A stretch of DNA of 47,022 nucleotides, from positions 1 to 47,022 of the forward strand of contig CAKSWA010000013.1 in assembly GCA_934511165.1 (NCBI GenBank). Reading direction: 5' to 3'. A program made the translations under genes and the position numbers. The stretch is from an uncultured Oscillospiraceae bacterium. GTDB lineage: Bacteria > Bacillota > Clostridia > Oscillospirales > Oscillospiraceae. Below the pieces are notes generated by a model that was not told where the DNA came from, did no database searches, and saw only the letters and a list, made by a program, of their open reading frames with translations. Positions 1 to 8,300 of the stretch are shown here, piece by piece (the first letter of the stretch is position 1; each line of letters begins with the position of its first letter).

Positions 1-76
1 GTCGTGTTGTCTTTCTTTTTTTCGCACTACCGCCCCTTTTCTCGGGGGTGTTGCACTTCACATGATAACCTGTCCA

Positions 77-103
77 CCTCCCTCGTCAGAGGGAGGCTTT
101 TTT
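77..103 (+). terminator. Intrinsic terminator for a gene left of the window
   Basis: An 8-bp perfect stem (CCTCCCTC / GAGGGAGG) with loop GTCA is followed by C and six T. It faces the plus strand, so it would end a transcript entering from the left edge. A second related hairpin (CTCCCT / AGGGAG, 110-126) sits just downstream of the stop of the next minus-strand gene. Positions 1-76 hold no gene that I can support. Confidence 0.6.
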
Positions 104-134
104 CATCGGCTCCCTCTGACAGGGAGGGATTATA

Positions 135-887
135 TTAAAGCTTCGCCGGGCAGCGGTAGCGCGGCTTGCCGAGGCTCTTTCTGCCGTATTCAATCGCTTC
201 CGCGGGGCAATGGGTGATGCAAGCCATGCAGTGGGTGCAGTTATCCTCCCACACGGGACGGCCATCGCGCAGCGTGATGGCGCGCGTTGGGCAGAGCTTC
301 GCGCACAGGCCGCAGCCGATGCAGTCCGCGCTCACGGTGAACTGCCTGGCGTGGACGAAAAGCGGATAGAACGTTTTGTTCACAATGCCGCTCTTGATCT
401 TATCGGCAGCGCCGATCTTTGCCGCCGGGAACGGCTTTCTCTCGCGGATAAGCTCCGCCAGACGGTCAAGCACAGGGTCTGCCGCGGCAACGATTTTGCG
501 CGCCTCGGCCTCGTCCGGTGCATCAAACATCGCGATGTAGTTTTCCGGCATGATGACCTGGGCGCAGCCGCGGTACGCGAGATTTTTCTCCGCACAGAGC
601 GCGGCGGCGTACTTCCCCGCCTCGCCGATCTCCCCGCCGCAGGTCATAACGAAATACATCTCTTTGCTGCCGCGCAGGAGCGTTGTGCGCAGATGGTCGC
701 GCACGATGTGCGGAATCTGCCAGGCATATGTCGGCGTGCATACGATCCACGGCGTCTCCGATTCCAGCGGCGACGTAACACCTGAGCGGATGCGCTCCAT
801 GAGCGGCATTGCCTCCTCGCCGAGCGCGGCGGCGAGCTTCTTTGCGGCGTATTCGCTGTTTCCTGTGCCGGTAAAATAAAGGATCAT
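135..887 (-). CDS. EFR1-type flavodoxin/ferredoxin fusion ('ferrodoxin')
   Basis: This is a 250-residue electron-transfer protein. An N-terminal flavodoxin-like domain carries the FMN phosphate-loop signature FTGTGNSEYA (residues 5-14). The C-terminus is a bacterial 2[4Fe-4S] ferredoxin: C189, C192, C195, C199 and C217, C220, C223, C227, each set followed by a proline as usual. This is the EFR1 family architecture common in anaerobic Clostridia, in which a flavin and two clusters share one soluble chain. The redox partner is unknown. The start at 887 has AGGGGAA upstream. The gene stands alone, with 78 bp to the next gene on the same strand. Domain assignment is firm; physiological role is not. 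Confidence 0.85.
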   Translation of the reverse strand: MILYFTGTGNSEYAAKKLAAALGEEAMPLMERIRSGVTSPLESETPWIVCTPTYAWQIPHIVRDHLRTTLLRGSKEMYFVMTCGGEIGEAGKYAAALCAEKNLAYRGCAQVIMPENYIAMFDAPDEAEARKIVAAADPVLDRLAELIRERKPFPAAKIGAADKIKSGIVNKTFYPLFVHARQFTVSADCIGCGLCAKLCPTRAITLRDGRPVWEDNCTHCMACITHCPAEAIEYGRKSLGKPRYRCPAKL

Positions 888-965
888 AGCGTTATTCCCC
901 TTTCTCCGGTGAAAACCGGAGGCATTCTTACCTCAGTATAGCACGCGCCGCGGCGGGCGGCAAGG

Positions 966-1808
966 TTATTCCGGCAGATCAATCCCCGCGGCCTTCGCTG
1001 CGAGCGTGTAGAGCACCGGCTCAAACCGCACGCCGTACCAATGCTCCGGTTCGGTGCGCCGGATGCACGCAAGGACAAACTCCGCTGCGGCCTCTGCCGC
1101 CGGGAACGGCTCATACCCTCGGCACAAAAGTCCCGTGAACGCCGAGGCAAAAAGATCGCCTGTGCCGTGGCAGGTTCGCGCAAGACGCGCGTGCCGGTAG
1201 TAGCCGGAAAGCTCTCTGCCGCTCACCACAACGCCGGTCGTCTCCGGCTCGTAGCTCACGCCGGTGAGCACGACCGTGCCGACGCCCTTTTCATGCAGCG
1301 CATCGGTGAGGGCGCGGATATATGTCTCATCGTACTCCCGGCGGTATTCCATGCCGGTGAGCAGCGCCGCCTCCGTGATGTTGGGAAGCAGTATGTCCGC
1401 GGAAAATGCGAGCTCCTTCATTTTCTCCACAAACGCAGCATCGAAACCGGGGTACAGCTTTCCGTTATCGGCCATGGCGGGATCAACGATGCGTGCGCCG
1501 CCCGGCACGAGCAGCGTGCCCATAATGCGCCGGACGTGGGCGATCTGCTCGCCGCTGCCGAGATAGCCGGTATACACCGCATCAAAGAAAAGCCCTGTGC
1601 TCTGCCAATGGCGCGCAATGGCGGGCATGTCCGCCGTCAGATCGCGGAACGTGTAGCCCGTGAAGCCGCCTCCGGTGTGCGTGGAGAGCACCGCCGAGGG
1701 CAGCACCGCCGTTTCCACGCCGCACGCCGATAAAACCGGCAGCGCCACAGTGAGCGAGCATTGCCCCACGCAGGAGATGTCCTGCACTGTTAAAATGCGT
1801 TTGTCCAT
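966..1808 (-). CDS. pdxK: Pyridoxamine/pyridoxal kinase
   Basis: This 280-residue ribokinase-fold kinase phosphorylates B6 vitamers at the 5' hydroxyl in the salvage route to pyridoxal phosphate. Visible signatures are an N-terminal strand with QDISCVGQCS (residues 10-19), VDPAMADNGKLY (108-119), the ADP-side segment LPNITEAALL (141-150), and the anion-hole/catalytic motif GTGD (215-218, D218 the expected base) followed by LFASAFTGLL. Length and the SAVLSTHTGGF segment (38-49) fit the PdxY/PdxK group better than ThiD or sugar kinases. The start follows GAAAGGAAAC. A terminator hairpin separates it from pstS upstream, so it probably has its own promoter. Confidence 0.87.
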   Translation of the reverse strand: MDKRILTVQDISCVGQCSLTVALPVLSACGVETAVLPSAVLSTHTGGGFTGYTFRDLTADMPAIARHWQSTGLFFDAVYTGYLGSGEQIAHVRRIMGTLLVPGGARIVDPAMADNGKLYPGFDAAFVEKMKELAFSADILLPNITEAALLTGMEYRREYDETYIRALTDALHEKGVGTVVLTGVSYEPETTGVVVSGRELSGYYRHARLARTCHGTGDLFASAFTGLLCRGYEPFPAAEAAAEFVLACIRRTEPEHWYGVRFEPVLYTLAAKAAGIDLPE

Positions 1809-1831
1809 ACCGTTTCCTTTCGTTTTTTAAA

Positions 1832-1870
1832 AGCCAAAAGGCTCTCCGGGTTTCCGGAGAGCTTTTGGCT
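1832..1870 (-). terminator. Terminator of pstS
   Basis: A long inverted repeat (AGCCAAAAGGCTCTCCGG, loop about GTTT, CCGGAGAGCTTTTGGCT) lies 18 bp past the pstS stop. On the minus strand it runs into TTTT. One unpaired base is the only flaw in the stem. Confidence 0.7.
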
Positions 1871-1887
1871 ATGCGGTTTTTGTTGGA

Positions 1888-2784
1888 TTACTTCGCCACG
1901 GGGACGGCGCCGACCTGGCGGATGAGGTCGTTCGCCGCGGTGCTTGTGGCGTAATCAAAGAACGCCTGCGCCGCCGGGGAGAGGGTCTCGCCCTCGCGGG
2001 TCACCAGAACGAAGGGGCGCTGCACGGTGTAGCTGCCGTTCAGAACGTTCTCCTCGGAGCAGTCAACGCCGTTCACCTTCAGAGCCTTGATGCCGTCCTG
2101 GCCTTCGACCGCGGAGAGAGAGGCGTAGCCGATGGCGTTGGGGTTCGCCGCCACGGCGGAGATCACAGCGCCGGTGGAGGTCAGTTCCTGCGCGAGGACG
2201 CAGGCATCGCTCGTGCCGGTGACGGACTCGAAGCCGTCGCGCGTGCCACTGCCGGCCTCACGGCCGACGCAGGAGATCGCGAGGTCTTCGCCGCCGAGCT
2301 CGTTCCAGTTCTTGATCTCGCCCTTGAAGATGGCCGCAATCTGCTCAACGGTCAGGTCTTCGACGGGGCAGTCCTTATTGACGATGATCGCGATGCCGTC
2401 GAGCGCGACAACCGTGCCGGTGAGGCCGGTCTCGCTCGTCTTGAGCGCGCGGGAGGCAAGGCCGATGTCGCAGCTGCCGGTGCGGACGGACTCAATGCCC
2501 GTGCCGGAGCCGGTGGGGTCATAGGTAACGCTGACGCCGGGGTTGTCGTTCATGAACTGCTCAGCGAGGATGTTGACGACCTTCTCCATCGAGGTGGAGC
2601 CGTTCGTGGAAACGCTGCCGGAGAGAGCGGCGGGCGCTTCGCTCGCAGGAGCCTCGGTCGCCGGGGCGTCCGTGGCGGGAGCAGCGGTGGGATCGGCCGC
2701 CGGGGCGGCAGCGCCGCAGCCGGCGAGCAGCGCAAGCGTCAGTACAGCCGCAACGGCCAGCGTAATAATTCTCTTTGCTTTCAT
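1888..2784 (-). CDS. pstS: Phosphate ABC transporter substrate-binding lipoprotein PstS
   Basis: This 298-residue periplasmic-binding-type lipoprotein captures inorganic phosphate. Residues 1-22 are a lipoprotein signal peptide ending in the lipobox LLAGC (C23 lipidated), followed by an Ala/Pro/Thr-rich linker to about residue 55. The mature part has hallmark PstS phosphate-loop segments: NGSTSMEKV, DPTGSGTGIESV, and GREAGSGTRDGFE. The annotated start is ATG at 2784, not the upstream in-frame ATG at 2838, because GGAGAATGC precedes 2784 and the signal peptide begins there. No pstC, pstA or pstB lies nearby, so this is an orphan binding protein here. A Pho-box-like repeat lies upstream (2849-2889). 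Confidence 0.9.
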   Translation of the reverse strand: MKAKRIITLAVAAVLTLALLAGCGAAAPAADPTAAPATDAPATEAPASEAPAALSGSVSTNGSTSMEKVVNILAEQFMNDNPGVSVTYDPTGSGTGIESVRTGSCDIGLASRALKTSETGLTGTVVALDGIAIIVNKDCPVEDLTVEQIAAIFKGEIKNWNELGGEDLAISCVGREAGSGTRDGFESVTGTSDACVLAQELTSTGAVISAVAANPNAIGYASLSAVEGQDGIKALKVNGVDCSEENVLNGSYTVQRPFVLVTREGETLSPAAQAFFDYATSTAANDLIRQVGAVPVAK

Positions 2785-2848
2785 AATTGCATTCTCCTTT
2801 TTCAAATCACATCTTACCCTTCGGTACGACGTAAGCATACCGCCCCGC

Positions 2849-2889
2849 GGTAAAATCCGTTACCGCGGTTTCGTAAAATGATTGTAAAA
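2849..2889 (-). promoter_or_regulatory. Candidate Pho box upstream of pstS
   Basis: Read on the minus strand, TTTTAC begins at 2889, again 11 bp later (2878), and again after another 23 bp (2855); a weaker GGTAAC unit falls between. Direct repeats of TT(A/T)ACA type with 11-bp period are the known binding pattern of PhoP/PhoB regulators in Gram-positive bacteria. The same 11/11/12 spacing occurs upstream of the Na/Pi transporter at 31011. An overlapping perfect inverted repeat (CCGCGGTAA / TTACCGCGG, 2845-2868) could instead be an operator. A weak -10 (TATGCT) lies at 2839-2834. Confidence 0.5.
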
Positions 2890-2955
2890 AAGGAGCGGGG
2901 CGCATACCGGGCACCACTTGTCCAATACGTCCCGTAGGAGTTGCTATGCTAAAAC

Positions 2956-3012
2956 CACACTACTCTCAAACGCAACGACAACCCCGGCGCCAAATCTACG
3001 CTACTTTCATAC
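2956..3012 (-). repeat. Fossil CRISPR repeats at the leader-distal end
   Basis: Two decayed repeats lie beyond the recognisable array. Positions 2977-3012 match repeat positions 21-36 at 13 of 16 bases and sit exactly one 30-bp spacer (3013-3042) from the next repeat. Positions 2956-2971 match the same 16 bases at 15 of 16 but are only 5 bp further out, so part of a unit was lost. Only the half that is 5' in the crRNA sense survives in each. Confidence 0.6.
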
Positions 3013-3042
3013 CGATCTGCTTCATCCGATTGTTGTATGCTG

Positions 3043-3342
3043 GGTTTGCTACTACTTGGGATTGCACTACTCTCAAACGGCGCGGACAGGACGAGACAAA
3101 CCGCAAGAGTTTTACTACCACTTGGGATTACACTACTCTCAAACTGCTGGATCAGTACTCCGGCGTGATCGGCGGTTTTACTACCACTTGGGATTACACT
3201 ACTCTCAAACTGTTTTGCATAGTTGTGCTAATACGGTTGCGTTTTACTACCACTTGGGATTACACTACTCTCAAACTCTGGGAGGCCGGGAGGTATTGGC
3301 CAAAAGGTTTTACTACCACTTGGGATTACACTACTCTCAAAC
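3043..3342 (-). CRISPR. Type II-A CRISPR array, 5 repeats and 4 spacers
   Basis: Four identical 36-bp repeats lie at 3109-3144, 3175-3210, 3241-3276 and 3307-3342. A fifth, at 3043-3078, differs at four positions. All four spacers are exactly 30 bp. In the transcribed (minus) sense the repeat begins GTTTGAGAGTAGTGTAA and ends GTAGTAAAAC. Three facts fix direction: the tracrRNA anti-repeat is complementary to the minus-strand repeat, degenerate repeats are at the left end, and the leader signature is at the right end. The newest spacer is therefore 3277-3306. I found no match of any spacer elsewhere in the window by eye. Short array length suggests low recent acquisition or recent loss. Confidence 0.97.
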
Positions 3343-3452
3343 CTCAAATTTCAAAAAATGCGTAAAAATCCGCATTTTGACAACGGCATGGAGCAGCACT
3401 CCGACACTACAACAGAGTATCCGGCGGCAGCAAAACGATTATAGCACATAAA
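3343..3452 (-). promoter_or_regulatory. CRISPR leader with type II-A anchoring motif
   Basis: This is the 110-bp AT-rich gap between the csn2 stop and the first repeat. On the minus strand it ends AATTTGAG directly against the repeat GTTTGAG. ATTTGAG at the leader-repeat junction is the known leader-anchoring sequence read by the Cas1-Cas2 integrase in one group of type II-A systems, including S. thermophilus. A promoter for the pre-crRNA should lie here, but no hexamer pair is convincing. Confidence 0.75.
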
Positions 3453-4118
3453 TCAAAATTCGCAAAGGTCTTTGTCGATGATCCGCACCTCCTCACACGG
3501 TCTGACAGGCTCTTTCTGTCCGCTCTCCAACAGGAGAACGGACAGTTTTTCATAAAACACCGATTGATAAAAAAGCGTTATTTCATTCTCCGAAAAGAAT
3601 GACTTGAGATTCACGAACACAAAAAGCCGTTTCCGAAAGCACTCTCGGTGCAGCCGCATCATTTCCAGCAGCTGTTCCGGGATGGACATTTCTTCGGTAT
3701 CCACGCGGAAGGCGAGCGCTTTTACCACATCATCGGCGCTCTCCATTTCCGAAAACGTAACATTGAAAGGAATGGCCGCAGTAAGCGCCGCGCCGTAGTC
3801 ATTTATCGCCGCCAGGCACTCTGCCGTTTTCGTCGGCTGATCCTCCGCCGCTGTCACCGCCATCTGCTGGATCTTCGTCAGAATACGCCGTCCGTCAAGC
3901 TCCGGAAAAAGAGGGTTCAGCGTTATCTGCACGTTTTTCCCGATCTCTATCAGGCTGGCGTTTTCGGAAAGCGCGAACTCTCCCGGTTCGCCGTTTTCCT
4001 GCGCCAGAAAATCGGCGATCAGTTGGCGAAACAGTTGTCCGTTTTCCACAATAAGAACCGGTACGCTGTTTTCCCTAAACTTGATTGGGCTTTGCAGGAG
4101 TGGGTGCGCCAGCATCAT
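3453..4118 (-). CDS. csn2: CRISPR adaptation protein Csn2 (type II-A)
   Basis: This 221-residue protein is the marker of subtype II-A. Csn2 forms a toroidal tetramer that binds DNA ends during spacer acquisition. The family is divergent, but the protein has the expected length and position, an N-terminal beta-rich start with VPVLIVENGQLFRQL, and a C-terminal segment LFVFVNLKSFFSENEI followed by LSVLLLES. That segment aligns by eye with the LLVFVN...LTKDE...SVLFLE region of streptococcal Csn2. The start overlaps the cas2 stop by 4 bp (ATGA), and a second ATG follows immediately (4115). The gene is visibly AT-richer than its surroundings, suggesting horizontal acquisition. It is last in the cas operon, next to the leader. 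Confidence 0.85.
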   Translation of the reverse strand: MMLAHPLLQSPIKFRENSVPVLIVENGQLFRQLIADFLAQENGEPGEFALSENASLIEIGKNVQITLNPLFPELDGRRILTKIQQMAVTAAEDQPTKTAECLAAINDYGAALTAAIPFNVTFSEMESADDVVKALAFRVDTEEMSIPEQLLEMMRLHRECFRKRLFVFVNLKSFFSENEITLFYQSVFYEKLSVLLLESGQKEPVRPCEEVRIIDKDLCEF

Positions 4119-4435
4119 AGTTCCACAAACCTTTCATCCGTTGTGAGCACGTCGCTCTCGCCGACGCCCACAATGTATTCCATACCGGCATATTGCTTTT
4201 CCGTTACGCAAAGCATCTGCACAAGGCCTTTGGGCGGACGGTTTTTTCGTATGCCGTCCGCCGCCGGGCGCACCGCGCTCTGGTTCAGAATCAGTTTGCA
4301 GTACACCGACTCCTGCATCATGACAAAGCCGTTTTTAATGAGGTATTTGCGAAAGCGGGCATACTCCCGCCGATCCTTGATCGTATCGGTGGGAAGATCA
4401 AAGAAGATCATCATTCGCATAAATCTGTAGCTCAT
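4115..4435 (-). CDS. cas2: CRISPR-associated endonuclease-fold protein Cas2
   Basis: The 106-residue Cas2 is the structural core of the Cas1-Cas2 integrase. The start MSYRFMRMMIFFDLPTDT matches the N-terminus typical of type II-A Cas2; D13 in FFDLPT is the conserved family aspartate. Other family segments are FRKYLIKNGFVMMQESVY and VTEKQYAGMEYI. The in-frame ATG at 4498 lies well inside cas1 and is rejected. The chosen start gives a 38-bp overlap with the end of cas1, and the stop overlaps csn2 by 4 bp, so translation of all three is probably coupled. Confidence 0.93.
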   Translation of the reverse strand: MSYRFMRMMIFFDLPTDTIKDRREYARFRKYLIKNGFVMMQESVYCKLILNQSAVRPAADGIRKNRPPKGLVQMLCVTEKQYAGMEYIVGVGESDVLTTDERFVEL

Positions 4436-5303
4436 ATACCGGCCACCGAACGGAAGAAAGGTTTTCCTCCCGCATTGCATCCATAGCGCTTTTGACAAAT
4501 ATACGGATCGCGTTGAGCAGGTACTGGCGGCTGCCGTCGATCAGAATCTGGCGGTTCAATATCTGCACAAGCTTCATTTTCTCATCGTGTTCCAGCTTTT
4601 CCGGCGCCATCTGCCGCACGGCATAATCGACCAGCGGGCGAAATGGCTCCACAAGGTCACACGCCAGATTCAGCTTATTGAACATATTATCGTGGAATAT
4701 GCCGAGCTGCGTGGAATATCCGCAGCAAACGATCTCCCGCGCCACCGCAGAAAGGACGATGCTGTATCCGTAATCAAGCGCGGCATTCCATGCGTTTTCC
4801 TGCTCTCTGGAAAACGCCTTTCCGAAAAGTGCATTGAAATAGACCTTGGCCGCGTGTCCCTCGCGGTTTGTTGCATCGCCCGGCTGCACTTCCTCCAGAT
4901 AACCGCACAAAAGCAATGAAGCCTCCGTGCAGTTTTCCGATTCCAACACAGCGATCTGGCCGACGATCTTCTCCCGGACGATCTCCGCCCACAGCGCCGC
5001 CTTAGCCGATTCCGTCCACTGTATTTGTTCGCGGAGCTTCAAGCTGGCATTATGGCTGCCGTAAAGCGGCAGAAGCATTCCGTAAGGCAGGCGGCGCTCA
5101 TCGCAGAAGATGATATCGATCTTCCGCTTATTCAGCTCACACAGCAGATAAGCCGTCAGCGAGACCGCCGTGGATTCGATCATCAGAACGGATATTTCGC
5201 TCAGGTGAATGCGCTTTACGCCGTCGGTATTGCGCACGACGAGATAGTCCATTTTGTAATCCAGCTTGGACAGGCTGGACACCGTTACAACCCGCCAGCT
5301 CAT
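4398..5303 (-). CDS. cas1: CRISPR integrase Cas1 (type II)
   Basis: This 301-residue protein is the catalytic subunit of the spacer integrase. The conserved metal-binding triad is present: E148 (in REGHAAKVYFN), H204 (in TQLGIFHDN) and E219 (in CDLVEPFRPLVD), matching the expected spacing of Cas1. The segment ALDYGYSIVLSAVAREIV is characteristic of type II Cas1. The start MSWRVVTV lies 6 bp after the cas9 stop, so the two are co-transcribed. No truncation or frameshift is seen, and adaptation should be intact as far as sequence shows. Confidence 0.96.
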   Translation of the reverse strand: MSWRVVTVSSLSKLDYKMDYLVVRNTDGVKRIHLSEISVLMIESTAVSLTAYLLCELNKRKIDIIFCDERRLPYGMLLPLYGSHNASLKLREQIQWTESAKAALWAEIVREKIVGQIAVLESENCTEASLLLCGYLEEVQPGDATNREGHAAKVYFNALFGKAFSREQENAWNAALDYGYSIVLSAVAREIVCCGYSTQLGIFHDNMFNKLNLACDLVEPFRPLVDYAVRQMAPEKLEHDEKMKLVQILNRQILIDGSRQYLLNAIRIFVKSAMDAMREENLSSVRWPVYELQIYANDDLL

Positions 5304-5309
5304 CGCTTT

Positions 5310-8300
5310 TTAATGCAGAAGATCGGTGCGGTATTCGTACAGGCCGGTCGGCGACTGGTGGATGAGATAGGCCGTTTGGAAAACTCTCAGATTTGAGTTT
5401 TTCTCAATTCTTCCAACCACGCCTTTTCCGCAAAGCTCCTTCAAATTGGGATTTTGTGCGTCGCACTTAAAGGCTTTCAATATTTCCATCAGCGTTTTCG
5501 CCTGCGAGAGAATACTCATACCTTCAAATGTCTCTGTACTTGCTTTCAGGTTTGTGAGAAGAGCCGGCATGAGCTTTCCGTACACGCTGCTCTCAAGCCT
5601 CTCAATGAACCAGTTGTACAGCGCCACATTTTCCTCTGCGCTGATTTTATCATAAGCCGTTACCGGAAGTTCGGCTTTGGCGCAGCGATCAATGTACTTT
5701 GTCAGATTGCGAATGTACGTTTCTCTTCCTGCGTCAATTGCGAGCGGATACCCGTGCTTGTAAACGATACTATCTCCTGTCCTTCCCGATGGGCAAAGCC
5801 GGAAACCGTCCAACTCCAGGAGAGCGTCTATGCGAATCTTCGGTGCGACAATTACCGGATCAACAAGACCAAGTATCTCACGGCAATACTTTACCGGATC
5901 GCTCTCATACAGTCCCCGTGCGTAAAGCAGTACCGTTTCAATGGAACGAACACGTTTCTTCTTTTCCGTATGCTCCACAACGCAGTAATACGAACCGGTC
6001 AACTTGTTGTATCCGCCGTATTTCTCAATGGGTTTTCCGGCTTTGATCGGAAGCTGGCCCAGTCCGGCAGGCATAATGGTTTGCTTAAAAAGCAAACCAT
6101 TCTCCTCTCGCGGCATGCGGGTGATGATGGGGTTATTCTTCGCCATGTACTTTTTCACCGTGGCGATGCTCGTTCCGTCCGCTTTCCACGCGCCCGGCGT
6201 ATCCCCGTCAAAGACTTTTTTGAGACTGTAATTCTCTTTTCGGATATTCAGGAAAAACCGGTCGGTGAACTTTGTCTTGTACACGTTGCCGACAACGATG
6301 TTCAGATAGGCGTCCTTGGCGTGGTGCAGGTCGTTCACCTCGCGGCATTTGAGCATTTCAAACTTCTGCCGGAACTCCGAAATGTTGCCCGCCTTGGAGT
6401 ATACGATCTCCGACTCCGGGTACCGTTCCTTTAAAAGCTGGGCAAGCGCCTTGGTGGACTGCTGCGTTTCCGTCAGCTGGCGCTGTACAAAGGACGCCAG
6501 TTCGTCCTCCGTCAGTTCTGTATTCCGTTTCAGGCGGTCGAACTTTTTATCAGAGATCATATGCTGTTTATGCAGTGCGCTCCAGAACGAATACATTTTC
6601 CCGCGGATGTCCTGGGAAATGGGATACGTATTTGTCTTTTCACGGTTAAGAACGCTCTTGACCAGCACACGATTATCGATGCTGTCGTCCTTGATGCGGG
6701 AGCGCGGGAAAATATGGTCGATATCATACGTTGTATCATCGCGCAGAGCCGTTTCCAGATCGATGGGTTCGCCGGAATACATGCATTTTCCGAACTGCGT
6801 ATAGTAAAGGAACAGCTTGTCTTTCCGCAGGTTGCTCTCGTCCGTTGCCGCCAACTGGTCGTAAAGCTTGCCGCTATCCTCCTCGCAGGCTTTATAAAGC
6901 TCCAGCAGCTGCTCTTTTCTTGATTTTGTCCGCTTTCCCTTTTTCGCCGCGTCTTCGCCGCGGGCTACCTCAACAAATATCTTCTCCGGTGCACCGCCGC
7001 GGATATGCGCGATTTCCTCGGTGATCTTCAGCGTCTGCCAGATGCTGCGGCGCACGGCGGGAGAAATGTACATTTCGTCCAGCTGTGAGCGGAGACTGTT
7101 GCTTCCGAAACGGGCGAGCCGCCGCTCTTCCGCCGCGGCCGGAAGATTGGCGTGCTCCGGATCGTTGAGCAGCTGCATGAGATTGAGATTGGTGTTTCGC
7201 AGAAAATACAGAATGTTCTGCGCCTCGCCCTGCTCATCCGCGCCGGAATAGAGTTCCGTCAGAAACTCTTTGGAAAGGCGTCCCCAGTCGGCATATTTCA
7301 GACGGCAGATCTTCCGCACATCGTCCTCGTTCAGCGCAGGGAAATTCTTTTTCAGCCAGCGGCGCAGCATACGCTTGTCGTCGCTGTATACCAGCGTTCC
7401 TTCGATGATCTTTTCCACCGCTTCCTCGCCGAGCACGGGGATGAGCGGCGCAAAATCATGGTACGAACGCAGTCTGGTCTTCACCGGGTCGTCAATGCCG
7501 CTGATCTCATCGGTTTTTGCGGCATAGCCGTGCATGACCAGATAGTCCAGAATGCGTTTTTTCGTCACGCGGCGGTTTTCTTTTTTGAACAGGTCTTCGA
7601 TCAACTGCTGCTTTACGCTGACCGGGAGCTCGTTTCCGTTGAGACGCAGCGGGTTCAGCTCATTGAGAAGCATGAATTCGCTGTACAGCAGGGAGTCCTT
7701 CGGCAGTACCGGCGCGCCGGTATAGGTGCATTTCCCGATCAGTTTTTTCAAAAAGGCAGCCGCGCTCGCATCCAAGTCCACAACTTTTTCAAAGTTCCAC
7801 GGGTAGACCTTTTCTCCGGTTTGCTTTGCTTCTTCCGTCCGCTCTGCCCAACGGCCTTTCAGCGGCCCGACATAATACGGCACACGGAAGGAAAACACCG
7901 CTTCGATCTTCTCGCGCACAGAGATGCCGTCCTCGTCCTCTTCCAGCAGGAACGGCAGATACCCCGATGCATTATCCAATATTTTTTGCAGCTCCTGCCG
8001 ATGGAGCTGGTAAGGAATGACGCCGTTTTCGCTGCCGGTAAGTCTCGGCAGAAAAGTTTTCTCCTCAATCTGCGCATACAGCGGCGCGAACGGATGCTCC
8101 GCCGCCGGCTTGGGAAGTGTAGATTTAAGGAATGTGCAAAAGTCCTCCTGCTTGCAGGTTTTATCGCCGCTCTCCGAGCGATAGCGGCTGTAGGCGGCAT
8201 AGTTGTTGGGATATTTCGTGTTTTTGTAAAAAATGCTTCGGTATTTATCCGGTGATGTTTCTCTCACATAGGCTTTCAGCGCACGAAGGTCGGCATGGTT

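Noticed and set aside
2905..2940. A further fossil CRISPR repeat suggested by ACCACTTG at 2913-2920
   Set aside because: Only 8 contiguous bases match, and the rest of a 36-bp alignment does not. This could be chance.
3043..3342. Transcription of the array from the plus strand
   Set aside because: The plus-strand anti-repeat has the same sense as the plus-strand repeat, so only minus-strand crRNA can pair with it. The leader motif and repeat decay agree.
2918..3451. Plus-strand open frames of 177 and 139 codons with a repeated YYHLGLHYSQT-like peptide
   Set aside because: The peptide repeat is just the translation of the 36-bp CRISPR repeats and spacers; there is no RBS or family.
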